From assembly GCA_020048975.1 (NCBI GenBank), contig JAIFLQ010000064.1:1-43840 (forward strand): a stretch of DNA of 43,840 nucleotides, read 5' to 3'. The notes below the pieces were generated by a model that was not told where the DNA came from, did not search any database, and saw only the letters and a list, made by a program, of their open reading frames with translations. Source of the stretch: Rickettsia sp. Lineage in GTDB: Bacteria; Pseudomonadota; Alphaproteobacteria; Rickettsiales; Rickettsiaceae. This document shows positions 1 to 8,969 of this stretch, piece after piece (within the stretch, counting starts at the first letter, position 1; each line of letters starts with the position of its first letter). Position numbers and translations under genes: made by a program.

Positions 1-744
1 GTTGAAGAACAGAACCAGCATTTAAGCGGACGAGTTGGTACTCAGGAGCAAGAATTAAAAGAGTCTGCAGCTATAAAAAGTGAATTTATCCGTAATGTTA
101 GTCACGAATATCATGCACCAATGACTGGCATATCTAGCATGGCTCAAATATTAGTAGAGAATTATGACCAATTAACAGATGAGCAACGAAAACAAGCAGC
201 TAAAACCCTGTTAGATAGTTCCTTACGTCTTGAAGTGTTTGATGCGAATATATCTAGTCTATCAAAACTTAGTAAAGGAAAGCTCAATTTAAAATTAGAA
301 ACTATAAATCTGAGTAATCTTGTTGAGGAATCCGTTAGCACTTGCCGTAGATTATATGAAAAAAAACCAGAAGACAAAAAATGGGTTTTAGATATCGATG
401 AAGAAATCACAGCGAATCTCGATAAATATTATTTCAAACAATGTCTAGATAATTTAATTATCAATGCAATTAGTTACTGCCATAAAGGCAGGATAGAGGT
501 TGCTTTGAAACAAAACAAATATGGCATACATTTCAGCATTAGTGACGAAGGCGTGGGCATTCCTATAGAGGAATTATACGATATATTCGCTGAATTTACA
601 GTGAGTTCCAAGACCCACACACCAGCAGGTGGCAGGGGTATTGGCCTGACTTTGTGTAAAAAAGTTATCGAAATTCACGGAGGTACTATTAAAGCAGAAA
701 GCGATGGCAAAAAAGGTGCTAAGTTTAGCTTTGTTTTGCCGTGA
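1..744 (+). CDS. Sensor histidine kinase, C-terminal part (5' end outside window)
   Basis: Frame 1 is open from the first base to the TGA at 742-744, giving 247 codons; the sensor region lies upstream of the window. A coiled-coil-like stretch leads into the H-box SHEYHAPMTGI, with phospho-acceptor His35 of the fragment. The N-box (QCLDNLIINAISY, about 148-160), G1 (DEGVGIP, 182-188) and G2 (GGRGIGLTLC, about 210-219) follow, so both DHp and ATPase domains are complete. The kinase would autophosphorylate and pass phosphate to a response regulator; no regulator is adjacent. The H-box departs from the usual SHELRTP, with YHAP replacing LRTP. There is no C-terminal receiver domain. The input signal is unknown, and in related bacteria such kinase modules can be fused to transporter or membrane sensor domains, which cannot be judged here. 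Confidence 0.9.
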   Translation, partial: VEEQNQHLSGRVGTQEQELKESAAIKSEFIRNVSHEYHAPMTGISSMAQILVENYDQLTDEQRKQAAKTLLDSSLRLEVFDANISSLSKLSKGKLNLKLETINLSNLVEESVSTCRRLYEKKPEDKKWVLDIDEEITANLDKYYFKQCLDNLIINAISYCHKGRIEVALKQNKYGIHFSISDEGVGIPIEELYDIFAEFTVSSKTHTPAGGRGIGLTLCKKVIEIHGGTIKAESDGKKGAKFSFVLP

Positions 745-783
745 AAATAACAACAGGCAAGTAAGGCAGAATACGAAAAGACC

Positions 784-814
784 ACCCCTGAGGGAAATAA
801 CTAAGTTCAGGGGT
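784..814 (+). terminator. Hairpin after the histidine kinase gene, weak terminator candidate
   Basis: ACCCCTGA (784-791) pairs perfectly with TCAGGGGT (807-814) around a 15-base loop, about 40 bases after the kinase stop codon. The stem is G+C-rich for this genome. Only three T residues follow directly, so it is at best a weak intrinsic terminator for the plus-strand gene. It could equally be a remnant of a repeat. Confidence 0.3.
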
Positions 815-844
815 TTACCACCGTGTATATAGCGAAAGTAGTTG

Positions 845-935
845 AATTAGCATATGTTAATTTCAAAACGAGGCTGCGGAGCTTATATAAATACGTGAGC
901 ACAGACGAGACTTGTAAAATTGGCATATGCTAATT
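845..935. repeat. Palindromic intergenic repeat (rickettsial palindromic element type)
   Basis: A 19-base arm at 845-863 (AATTAGCATATGTTAATTT) is matched at 917-935 by its reverse complement with two mismatches. Each arm is itself nearly palindromic around CATATG. The 53-base core contains GAGGCTGCGGAGC and GTGAGCACAGACGAG and is much richer in G+C than the flanks. From memory, this architecture and core wording match short dispersed palindromic elements common in Rickettsia. It lies between the kinase gene and the end of sodB. The spacer 745-1024 holds no gene that I can see; apart from this repeat and the hairpin at 784-814 it is unremarkable. Confidence 0.7.
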
Positions 936-1024
936 AAAGCTATACATCCTAACAAAATCCTAGAACAATTCACTTTGCATAATAAATGGTAGTAAAAGGT
1001 AACAATAGATGGAGATACTCTTCA

Positions 1025-1660
1025 CTACTTTCTAGCTTTTGCCAAGTGCAACTCAGCAAATTTCCAGTTGATCATATGATCTATAAAACTAGTAACATAA
1101 TCTGGTCTTCTATTGCGATAATCTATGTAGTAAGCATGCTCCCAAACATCACATGCTAAAATAGGTTCGTAAGCATCTGTAATAGGGGTTGCAGCATTAG
1201 CAGTTTTAATAATATGTAGCTTATTATCTTTGTAAACAAGCCAAGCCCAACCACTACCAAATTGAGTTAAAGCTGCTTGTTTAAACTCAGCAATAAATGA
1301 TTCATATGAACCAAAATCTTTTTCTATTTGCAGCAATATCTCTCCTGTTGGTTTCCCTCCACCGCCTGGTGTAATAGAATTCCAAAAAAATGTATGATTC
1401 CAAACTTGGGCTGCATTATTAAAAATAGCTGTATTTGAATTACTAGAAGCTAAAATTATTGCCTCTAAATCCATATCCATCATTTCTTTATTATCTTGTA
1501 TCAAATTGTTCAAATTTGTTACATATGCATTATGATGCTTATTATAATGATATTCGAATGTTTCAGCAGTAAAATGAGGCTTGAAATCATCTTTGCCATA
1601 TGGCAATTCTGGTAAGACAAAAGGATATTTTTTTTGATTTGAGTGATTACAGTAAGTCAT
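1025..1660 (-). CDS. sodB: Superoxide dismutase, Fe/Mn family (probably Fe type)
   Basis: This 211-residue protein converts superoxide to hydrogen peroxide and oxygen in the cytoplasm. The family runs full length, from [15 protein letters not shown] to the C-terminal [18 protein letters not shown] signature. By alignment with E. coli SodB the metal ligands are His38 (EYHYNKHH), His89 ([11 protein letters not shown]), Asp171 and His175 ([11 protein letters not shown]). [10 protein letters not shown] and FGSGWAWLV favour the iron type over manganese, but metal use cannot be settled by reading. About ten extra residues precede the usual start. It is the last gene of the minus-strand run trxB-dnaB-nagZ-sodB, 33 bases after the nagZ stop. 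Confidence 0.95.
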   Translation of the reverse strand: MTYCNHSNQKKYPFVLPELPYGKDDFKPHFTAETFEYHYNKHHNAYVTNLNNLIQDNKEMMDMDLEAIILASSNSNTAIFNNAAQVWNHTFFWNSITPGGGGKPTGEILLQIEKDFGSYESFIAEFKQAALTQFGSGWAWLVYKDNKLHIIKTANAATPITDAYEPILACDVWEHAYYIDYRNRRPDYVTSFIDHMINWKFAELHLAKARK

Positions 1661-1693
1661 TTTTTATTCTCCATATTAAATATAATTAATTTA

Positions 1694-2806
1694 TCAAGAA
1701 GATACATATCCATCTTCAATAGCTTTGTATACAGCTTCCATCTCTTGTAAATCAGCACCACAATGTAGCACTATATCACATCCAGCCTCAATAGATTCTC
1801 TAGTAACTTTGGCAAGACTTTTGCAAAACAACGGTTCTATAAGTTTTTGTTCTTTTCCGCAAAACTCTATTATTTCTTGATTACTCTTTGTACTTACATC
1901 AATCATAAATAACAGCTTAAACTCTTCCTGATATTGATTCTTCCATTCTCCACCTTGTGATGCAAGCAAAATTACTCTATTTAACAAATATTTTTGTTGA
2001 CCTATTTTGCCATGTAGAGCATACATACAAATATCATCAGTTACCAAAATACCTTTAAAGCCTATTTTATCTCTTATATAATCAATAACCTTGATAGATA
2101 AAGTAGCAGGCTTTTTAGGATCAAGTACACTATAAATCACATGAGCACTCATGCCCCACGCCTCTTCTTGCGCTAGTTCCTTAAATACTTTGAAATCTGT
2201 TTCTTCAAGAGTTTTTAAATCAGTACTGACCACAGGCAATGCAAGATGACTATCAACATCTGCTCTACCATGACCAGGTACATGCTTGACAAATGCTATC
2301 CCTTCTTTATCATTAATACCAGCTATAGCCTCCTTGCATAGATCAATAACTTGCTCTGAATTATTACCAAAACTACGATCTCCAATAATTGGATCTGCTT
2401 CTATATAGTGAATGTCACAAACTGGGGCGCAAGGAGAATCAATACCAAGCTCTTTTAACTCAGACATAATTAGTGAATAATTTTCTCTAACTGCTTTTTT
2501 TGCTTTAACTTTATCCACCAAATACATGTCAGAAAAAACTTTTGCTTCTGGATATAATTTTTGTGCAATAGGTGGCTTTATTCTAGCAACTCTGCCACCT
2601 TCTTGATCAACAAAAATTAAACTTTTCCTTTTAGGGAATAATTCTCGAAGAGATTGTGTAAGACTTGTTAGCTGATCTCTAGATTCAACATTCCTAGAAA
2701 ATAAGATAAAACCTAGGGGTTTTGCCTTTAAAAAGAACTCTTTTTCCTTATCGCTAAGTTTAGTTCCAGCTAGACCAAAAATAATATTCGTGATTGTTGA
2801 TTTCAT
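1694..2806 (-). CDS. nagZ: Beta-N-acetylhexosaminidase NagZ-like (GH3) with internal insert
   Basis: A glycoside hydrolase family 3 protein of 370 residues; E. coli NagZ has 341. The family removes N-acetylglucosamine from muropeptides during cytoplasmic peptidoglycan recycling. Family motifs are LIFVDQEGGRVARI (63-76), the catalytic loop KHVPGHGRADVDSH (174-187) with the His-Asp dyad region, and LVTDDICMYAL (254-264) with the nucleophile Asp in TDD. The usual C-terminal motif EAGCDIVLHC (340-349) should follow the DD motif after about 15-20 residues. Here roughly 60 residues (about 270-329) separate them, so an in-frame insertion is likely. There is no signal peptide, as expected for a cytoplasmic enzyme. 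The gene starts 16 bases after the dnaB stop. Function despite the insert is inferred, not shown. Confidence 0.85.
   Translation of the reverse strand: MKSTITNIIFGLAGTKLSDKEKEFFLKAKPLGFILFSRNVESRDQLTSLTQSLRELFPKRKSLIFVDQEGGRVARIKPPIAQKLYPEAKVFSDMYLVDKVKAKKAVRENYSLIMSELKELGIDSPCAPVCDIHYIEADPIIGDRSFGNNSEQVIDLCKEAIAGINDKEGIAFVKHVPGHGRADVDSHLALPVVSTDLKTLEETDFKVFKELAQEEAWGMSAHVIYSVLDPKKPATLSIKVIDYIRDKIGFKGILVTDDICMYALHGKIGQQKYLLNRVILLASQGGEWKNQYQEEFKLLFMIDVSTKSNQEIIEFCGKEQKLIEPLFCKSLAKVTRESIEAGCDIVLHCGADLQEMEAVYKAIEDGYVSS
1820..1999 (-). other. In-frame extra segment inside nagZ
   Basis: Residues about 270-329 of the NagZ-like protein have no counterpart in the usual family layout, in which DDxxMxAL is followed closely by a helix ending in AGCDxVLxC. 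The segment includes LLASQGGEWKNQYQEEF and is fairly polar. In-frame palindromic elements are known to be inserted in rickettsial genes, but I could not find convincing inverted arms here. The origin remains open: it could be a decayed repeat or a lineage-specific loop. Confidence 0.4.
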
Positions 2807-2822
2807 AAATAAATATATTACG

Positions 2823-4250
2823 TTAATGAATTTTTTCTAAATTGCTAACAGTTGAGTACCTGTCTTCATAATATACTGCAACATTTCCAACAGCTCCATT
2901 TCTATGTTTTGCCACTAAAATTTCTGCAAAATTATGAACCTTACTGAGCTTATCGGCCCATTCTGAATATTTAGGATCATCCTGTTTTGGCTCTTGCCTT
3001 CTTAAATAATATTCCTCTCTATACAAAAACATTACAACGTCAGCATCTTGTTCTATCGATCCAGATTCACGCAAATCAGATAACATTGGCTTTTTATCCT
3101 CTCTTTGTTCTACGGCTCTTGAAAGTTGAGCTAAAGCAATAACAGGTATGTTTAATTCTTTAGCTAAGGCTTTTAAGCCTTGAGTAATTTCTGAAACCTC
3201 TACAACCCTATTTTCAGACTTATTAGAACCGCGAAGTAATTGCAAATAATCTATAAATATAATTCCTAAATTATGTTTTCGTTTTAATTTACGAGCTCTT
3301 GTTCTAACTGCTGATATTGTCAGAGCTGGAGTATCATCAATAAAGATTTGCATATCTGTAAGCTCTGAAGCTGCTCGCCTGAGATCATTATAATGTTCTT
3401 CATTAACTTTACCATTTCTAAGAAGCGTAGAATCAACCTTAGTTAACATCGAGAGTAATCTAGTAGACAATTGCTCAGATGACATTTCTAGAGAAAAAAA
3501 ACCAACAGAAGGTTTTGGTTTATCTGGATCTGCTTTTTTTAGCAATGATTTACAGGCATTAAAGGCAAAATTAATTGCAAAAGCAGTTTTCCCCATACCT
3601 GGCCGACCAGCAATAATAACCAAATCAGAGTTGTGAAAACCAGAAAGTTTTTTGTCAAGATCGTTCAGACCTGTTGAAATACCAGTCACATGATCTGCAT
3701 TCTTCATTGCCCTGTTAATACTATCAAGCGATAAAGCTACATGTTCTTTAATATGAAGAAAACTTCTCTCATTTATTCCTTCACTAGCCAATTTGTATAA
3801 TTTAGTCTCGGCAGTTTCAAGTTGTTCCGCACCACTAAGCTCTAAAGTAGAATCATAGGCAATATTTACTGTTTCCTCACCTATTTGAATAAGGTTACGC
3901 TTAATTGCCAGATCAAATATTATTTTTCCGTAATCCTGAGGATTAATAACAACCATTGCCATAGTTGTTAATTTAATTAGATATTCCTCGCCATTTAATT
4001 CAATAAATAACGGATCTTTATCAAGCATTGATTTTAAAGTAATGATCGAAGGAGTTAAACCTTTCTCAGAAATAATCTCAATTGAATTATAAATCTTTTG
4101 ATGCAATATCTCAAAAAAATGCTCAACTCTTAAAAATTCGTTTACTTGTTCAATCAAATTAGGATTAATCAATACTGCGCCGAGCAACATCTGCTCTGCT
4201 TTAATATTTGTAGGAAGCGCTCTTTCAGTAAAAGTTTCAATTTGCGCCAC
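2823..4250 (-). CDS. dnaB: Replicative DNA helicase DnaB
   Basis: A 475-residue hexameric ATP-dependent helicase that unwinds DNA at the replication fork. The N-terminal primase-interacting domain (about 12-115, starting LPTNIKAEQMLLGAVL) is joined by a linker to the RecA-like motor. Walker A is GRPGMGKT (215-222), Walker B is in IIFIDYLQLL, and the LRESGSIEQDADVV motif lies near the C-terminus. Length and motif order are normal, with no intein or truncation. The start MAQIETF lies three bases after the trxB stop codon, so the two genes are probably co-transcribed. A DUF721/DciA-like protein, a proposed DnaB partner in bacteria lacking DnaC, is encoded elsewhere in the window (16374-16682). 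Confidence 0.97.
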   Translation of the reverse strand: MAQIETFTERALPTNIKAEQMLLGAVLINPNLIEQVNEFLRVEHFFEILHQKIYNSIEIISEKGLTPSIITLKSMLDKDPLFIELNGEEYLIKLTTMAMVVINPQDYGKIIFDLAIKRNLIQIGEETVNIAYDSTLELSGAEQLETAETKLYKLASEGINERSFLHIKEHVALSLDSINRAMKNADHVTGISTGLNDLDKKLSGFHNSDLVIIAGRPGMGKTAFAINFAFNACKSLLKKADPDKPKPSVGFFSLEMSSEQLSTRLLSMLTKVDSTLLRNGKVNEEHYNDLRRAASELTDMQIFIDDTPALTISAVRTRARKLKRKHNLGIIFIDYLQLLRGSNKSENRVVEVSEITQGLKALAKELNIPVIALAQLSRAVEQREDKKPMLSDLRESGSIEQDADVVMFLYREEYYLRRQEPKQDDPKYSEWADKLSKVHNFAEILVAKHRNGAVGNVAVYYEDRYSTVSNLEKIH

Positions 4251-4253
4251 TAT

Positions 4254-5186
4254 TTACAAGCCCCTTAAATATTTATCCGCTTCTAGAGCAGCCATGCAAC
4301 CAGTGCCAGCAGCAGTAACAGCTTGACGATATATTTTATCCTGAACATCACCAGCTGCAAAAACCCCTTCAATACTAGTTTTAGTAGAATTTGGTAATGT
4401 AATTATATAACCCTCATGATCTATATCAATAAACCCTTTAAACATGTCAGTATTTGGCTTATGTCCTATTGCTATAAATACCCCTTCACAAGCAATTTCT
4501 TTGATTTTTCCAGAATTAACATCTTTAAGACGTACTCCCGTTACTGATTTTGGATCTTTAGTACCTATAACCTCATCTAGCGCATGATTCCATACTAACT
4601 CTATTTTGTTATTGGCAAATAATCTATCTTGCAAAATTTTCTCAGCTCGGAGTTCATCTCTTCTATGAACCAAATATACTTTACTTGCATGGCTAGTTAA
4701 AAATAGAGCTTCTTCAACAGCAGTATTACCACCACCAACCACTATTACTTCTTTGTTTTTAAAGAAAAACCCATCGCACGTAGCACATCCAGACACACCA
4801 AAACCTTGAAACTCTTGCTCAGATTTGAGTCCAAGCCATTTTGCTTCTGCACCTGTACAAATTATAATTGTAGCAGCTTCATAAATGTCACCTGAAGAAG
4901 TAAAAACCCTAAAAGGTCTGTTACCTAATTCAACTTTCTCAACATAATCATGTACAAGTTTTGCACCAACATGCTCTGCTTGGGCTTCCATTTCCTGCAT
5001 CAACCAAGGGCCCTGAATTGGCTTGGCAAAACCAGGATAATTTTCAACATCTGTAGTGATAGTAAGCTGTCCGCCAGGTTGCATACCATGAATTAATATA
5101 GGCTCAAGCGCTGCTCTTGCCGCATATATAGCAGCAGTAAGACCAGCTGGACCAGAACCAATAATCAGAACTTTTGTTTTTATCAT
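4254..5186 (-). CDS. trxB: Thioredoxin reductase
   Basis: A 310-residue flavoenzyme that passes electrons from NADPH through FAD and a redox disulfide to thioredoxin. The FAD-binding motif is GSGPAGLTAAIYAARA (10-25). The redox pair is CATC (134-137) within SGCATCDGF. The NADPH-binding glycine motif is VVGGGNTAVEEALFL, and the C-terminal FAD motif is GVFAAGDVQD. All are intact and the length is normal. It is the first gene of the minus-strand run leading to dnaB, nagZ and sodB. The 173-base spacer upstream (5187-5359) has no gene; it holds a short imperfect hairpin around 5243-5270 that may be a decayed repeat. Confidence 0.97.
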   Translation of the reverse strand: MIKTKVLIIGSGPAGLTAAIYAARAALEPILIHGMQPGGQLTITTDVENYPGFAKPIQGPWLMQEMEAQAEHVGAKLVHDYVEKVELGNRPFRVFTSSGDIYEAATIIICTGAEAKWLGLKSEQEFQGFGVSGCATCDGFFFKNKEVIVVGGGNTAVEEALFLTSHASKVYLVHRRDELRAEKILQDRLFANNKIELVWNHALDEVIGTKDPKSVTGVRLKDVNSGKIKEIACEGVFIAIGHKPNTDMFKGFIDIDHEGYIITLPNSTKTSIEGVFAAGDVQDKIYRQAVTAAGTGCMAALEADKYLRGL

Positions 5187-5359
5187 ATTTCTAGCTCGTT
5201 TATCTATTTAAGTATTATGGCTAGTGACTCTCTTATTATTTTAGATACTGAAACAAGTTCAACATGACACACATATTATCTGCCCCAAGAATCTCAGATA
5301 CATCGCTTTGCCCCCTCAAAACGACGCCTTATATCTTTTGTATTGCGAAACTAAAATGA

Positions 5360-7306
5360 TTATTCTTCTAACTTAGCAACCTTAATTTTTTTAACTTTCT
5401 CAGTTTCAATAGAAGTTTTTTTTGCTTTGGTAATTGTTGTTTTTGTACTCTTAGGTTTATTATCACTTACCGTCTTTACAAAAGGAAAATGATTTTCATC
5501 TTCGCTATCTATTTTTTTTCCAGAAAGAAGATTCTTGATCTCTTGACCAGACATAGTCTCACGCTCTATAAGAGTAATAGCTAAAAGATGTAATTGATCT
5601 AAATGAGTTGTGAGAATATGTTTTGCAAAATCATAACCTTCTTGGATCACCCTCTTCACTTCATCGTCAATTAACTCAGCAGTTTTTTGCGATACAACCC
5701 TTCCAGAACTAGCCGAAGAATACATATCTTCACTAGCTTTTCCATGGAATATTGTACCGACTTTCTCACTAAGTCCCACTTCAGTTACCATATGTTCAGC
5801 TAGTCTAGTAACTTGTCTAATATCAGAATACGCACCTGACGTTACCTTTTCTCTGCCAAAAATTATCTCCTCAGCAATTCTACCAGCAAGACCAATTGCA
5901 ATATCAGCCTTCATTTGCTCCAGCGATCTAGAAACGTTATCATTTTCAGGTAACCGCATAACCATCCCAAGAGCTTGACCCCTTGGGATAATTGTTGCTT
6001 TATGGATTGGAGATGCTCCGGCACAATATAACCCAACAAGAGCATGTCCACCTTCATGATAAGCAGTTAATTTTTTCTCAGCATCAGACATTACCATAGA
6101 CCGGCGCTCAACCCCCATCATCACCTTATCTTTAGCCTCCTCTAGATCTACCATCTCTACTATCTTTTTTCCTTTGCGAGCAGCTAAAAGAGCAGATTCG
6201 TTAACTAAATTTTGCAACGCCGCCCCCGAGAAACCGTAAGTACCTCTAGCAATAATTTTAGGATCAACTTTATCGGAATATTTTATCTTCTTAAGATGCA
6301 CTTTAAGAATTTGCTCTCTACCATTTACATCAGGATTGGATACCGTAATTTGTCTATCAAACCTTCCAGGACGAAGTAATGCTGGGTCAAGAACATCAGG
6401 TCTATTTGTAGCTGCAATAATTATCACACCTTCATTTGCTTCAAAACCATCCATCTCAACAAGCATCTGATTTAGCGTTTGCTCTCTTTCATCATTTCCA
6501 CCACCAAGACCTATACCTCTATGACGCCCGACCGCATCTATCTCATCAATAAATATAATACATGGAGCATTCCTTTTTCCTTGCTCAAACATGTCTCTAA
6601 CCCTACTAGCACCGACTCCAACAAACATCTCAACAAAATCAGAACCAGATATACTAAAAAACGGAACATTAGCCTCGCCAGCTATTGCTTTTGCAAGCAA
6701 AGTTTTACCAGTACCTGGAGGACCGACAAGTAGACAACCCTTTGGTATTTGACCACCAAGTTTTTGGAATTTACTAGGATTTCTTAAAAAATCAACTATT
6801 TCAGACAATTCTTCTTTTGCCTCTTCAATACCAGCAACATCAGCAAAGGTTATTTTAGGACCTTTATCAGATGTAAGTTTTGCTTTAGATTTACCAAAAC
6901 CCATCCCTTTGCTACCACCTTGCATTTGGCGCATAAAGAAAACCCACACACCGATTAAAAGTAACATCGGAAACCAAGAAACAAAAATACTAAACAGAGA
7001 ATTCATTTTAGTATCAGGAGGGGAGACATCAACATATACACCATTGATAGTAAGCTTATCGATCAAACCTGGATACTCTGCTGCATAAGTTGTGAAACTC
7101 GTCCCATCAGTAAATGTGCCATCTAACGTTCTTCCTTGAATTTTAACTGAAGAAACTTGCTTTGCGTCAACTTTGTTTAAAAAATCAGAGAATGCCAATT
7201 TTTCTCTACCAGAACCAAACCCATCACCTTGTAGAGCATTAAAAGTCATAATCATTAATATGAAAATAAAAATCCAAATAAAAATATTTTTGTTCTGGTT
7301 GTTCAT
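5360..7306 (-). CDS. ftsH: ATP-dependent zinc metalloprotease FtsH
   Basis: A 648-residue membrane-anchored AAA+ protease that extracts and degrades misfolded membrane proteins and some regulators. Two transmembrane segments (about 7-24 and 104-125) flank a periplasmic domain. The AAA module has Walker A GPPGTGKT (195-202), Walker [12 protein letters not shown] (250-260) and the second region of homology [20 protein letters not shown]. The zinc site is HEGGH (417-421). The C-terminal tail is Lys/Thr-rich. It begins ten bases after the tilS stop codon, the tilS-ftsH pairing seen in many bacteria including Rickettsia. All key residues are present. Confidence 0.97.
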   Translation of the reverse strand: MNNQNKNIFIWIFIFILMIMTFNALQGDGFGSGREKLAFSDFLNKVDAKQVSSVKIQGRTLDGTFTDGTSFTTYAAEYPGLIDKLTINGVYVDVSPPDTKMNSLFSIFVSWFPMLLLIGVWVFFMRQMQGGSKGMGFGKSKAKLTSDKGPKITFADVAGIEEAKEELSEIVDFLRNPSKFQKLGGQIPKGCLLVGPPGTGKTLLAKAIAGEANVPFFSISGSDFVEMFVGVGASRVRDMFEQGKRNAPCIIFIDEIDAVGRHRGIGLGGGNDEREQTLNQMLVEMDGFEANEGVIIIAATNRPDVLDPALLRPGRFDRQITVSNPDVNGREQILKVHLKKIKYSDKVDPKIIARGTYGFSGAALQNLVNESALLAARKGKKIVEMVDLEEAKDKVMMGVERRSMVMSDAEKKLTAYHEGGHALVGLYCAGASPIHKATIIPRGQALGMVMRLPENDNVSRSLEQMKADIAIGLAGRIAEEIIFGREKVTSGAYSDIRQVTRLAEHMVTEVGLSEKVGTIFHGKASEDMYSSASSGRVVSQKTAELIDDEVKRVIQEGYDFAKHILTTHLDQLHLLAITLIERETMSGQEIKNLLSGKKIDSEDENHFPFVKTVSDNKPKSTKTTITKAKKTSIETEKVKKIKVAKLEE

Positions 7307-7316
7307 GTAAAAATTC

Positions 7317-8621
7317 CTAGAAGAAATGAGTAAAACGCGAAATAAAATTAGGTTTAAAAATTACCTTTATAACACCACTTAATATTTCATTATCATAATA
7401 AGATATATGGGGAATGGCCACCACTTTTTCAAGATTTTTAATTACTGGCAACGTAAATAATATAGATTTATGGTTATTATCGCTGTCTTTAGCTAATTTT
7501 TCTAAATTTAAATGTTTTTTTAACTCTATATATTCATCCATAGAAAGGCTCGAAATAATATATTTAGAACCATTAAGAATAATTTCAAACCTATTATCCC
7601 AATAATACAAATTGTTACTTTCCTTTATAAAGGCTTTTTCTTTGTAAATTACTATCTCTCCATTTTTAGCAATTAATTTACAATGGCTTAAAGTAGATGA
7701 TATAAATGATTTATCCGTGACCGCGGCAATAACATTTATTACATTTCTATACCTGGGTAGCACAGTTTTACCACTAACTATTGCTAATACATAATTAATT
7801 ACATGGATTTTTATCTCTGTGTCTAGATCTATAAATTTAGCAATATTAATTTTAGCAAACCCATAATTATAAATTGAGACTACTTCAGCGATAGCTTGTA
7901 TAAGCATCTCATTTAACTTCTTGGCTCTATCAGTTGATTCACTATATTCATCTAGTAACGTTGCTTTTTCTTCTGAGTTAAATAGTTCTAATTTTTTTCT
8001 TACTCTATTCCTTTCATATTTATCTAATTTATTAGATTCATCTTCAAACCATTTAATTTTGTTTGTTAACAAACAATCAATTAATTCTCTTTTTTCTATG
8101 TTAAATAATGGGCGTATTACCCATAAATCATTCCAAAAGTAAGTAATATTAGGCATTAAAGCAAGATCACTAGATTTTTTTGATTTTTTTATTAAGTATG
8201 TCTCGAGCATATCGTCAAGGTGATGAGCAGTGAGTAACAATGAAATCCCAAGTCTTTTGCAACTCTGATTGATTAATTCATAACGTGCTTTTCTTGCTCT
8301 TTCCTGTATTGCTGTTGCTCTATCACCACAATTCCATGATAAAGGAATAAAATGAAAACCACACTGAGATGATAATTTTTTTATATAGGAAATTTCCGAC
8401 TTAGATTCTGGTCGTAAATTATGGTCAACAGAAAAAATTGTCACTTCAATATTTTTAGCACGTGACCACTCAATTAACAAATGTAACAAAGCTATGGAGT
8501 CACTTCCGCCAGATACTGCTATCCCAATTTTGTCAATTTTATTAACGCCGAAAATATTATTTATATTTAATGAAAATTTCTTGTATAGACTAAAATAAGA
8601 TAAATCTCTGTCCATAATCAT
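7317..8621 (-). CDS. tilS: tRNA(Ile)-lysidine synthetase
   Basis: A 434-residue N-type ATP-pyrophosphatase that converts C34 to lysidine in the CAU anticodon of tRNA-Ile, which lets it read AUA codons. That is important in an A+T-rich genome. The PP-loop SGGSDS lies at 37-42 (GIAVSGGSDSIALLHLL), followed by FSVDHNLRPES and LLTAHHLDDMLETYL, all family hallmarks. The C-terminal half is divergent and K/N/I-rich, as is usual in this lineage. The ATG at 8619-8621 directly follows the upstream stop codon; a second ATG two codons on is also possible. ftsH follows after ten bases. Confidence 0.93.
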   Translation of the reverse strand: MIMDRDLSYFSLYKKFSLNINNIFGVNKIDKIGIAVSGGSDSIALLHLLIEWSRAKNIEVTIFSVDHNLRPESKSEISYIKKLSSQCGFHFIPLSWNCGDRATAIQERARKARYELINQSCKRLGISLLLTAHHLDDMLETYLIKKSKKSSDLALMPNITYFWNDLWVIRPLFNIEKRELIDCLLTNKIKWFEDESNKLDKYERNRVRKKLELFNSEEKATLLDEYSESTDRAKKLNEMLIQAIAEVVSIYNYGFAKINIAKFIDLDTEIKIHVINYVLAIVSGKTVLPRYRNVINVIAAVTDKSFISSTLSHCKLIAKNGEIVIYKEKAFIKESNNLYYWDNRFEIILNGSKYIISSLSMDEYIELKKHLNLEKLAKDSDNNHKSILFTLPVIKNLEKVVAIPHISYYDNEILSGVIKVIFKPNFISRFTHFF

Positions 8622-8927
8622 TTATTCTGGTAACAAAGAAAGATCTTCCACTGCTTCTCTTATTAAGATCAATAAATATATTGCTATCAGCGCCATGCAG
8701 AAACTTATAACATATACTCTAAAAGACTTAAAAAACACTGCTAACAAGGTCACTGTAAGTATAATCCCTAAACTATAATAACCACCATATATTAACAAAC
8801 GCAACAGTATATTATTAGTAAAATAACTAGCCAAACTACGGTCAGTAGTATAAGCAAAAACACTATGCATCGGCAGCTGAAGCAAAGTAATTATAAAAAT
8901 ATATAAAAAGTTCCTATTAAAATTCAT
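8622..8927 (-). CDS. Small membrane protein of unknown function
   Basis: A 101-residue protein that I do not recognise. It opens with a hydrophobic segment that looks like a signal peptide (FLYIFIITLLQL, possible cleavage after HSVFA near residue 25). Two further hydrophobic helices follow at about 40-64 and 70-88, with an acidic end (EAVEDLSLLPE). The stop codon abuts the tilS start and the gene lies 42 bases after sdhB, so it is probably read in the sdh-tilS-ftsH transcript. The layout (signal peptide plus two helices, about 100 residues) is shared by several unrelated small membrane families, so no function is assigned. Confidence 0.7.
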   Translation of the reverse strand: MNFNRNFLYIFIITLLQLPMHSVFAYTTDRSLASYFTNNILLRLLIYGGYYSLGIILTVTLLAVFFKSFRVYVISFCMALIAIYLLILIREAVEDLSLLPE

Positions 8928-8969
8928 AAGCGAAAAAACATTTCTTGTATTTCTATACTCAAATCTAAA

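Noticed and set aside
5243-5270. Short inverted repeat GATACTGAA ... TTCAACATG upstream of trxB
   Set aside because: The match is imperfect and short; it may be a repeat remnant but cannot be supported alone.
8622-8927. VirB2/TrbC-like pilin identity for the small membrane protein
   Set aside because: Only the size and helix layout fit; no family residues are visible and no type IV secretion genes are nearby.
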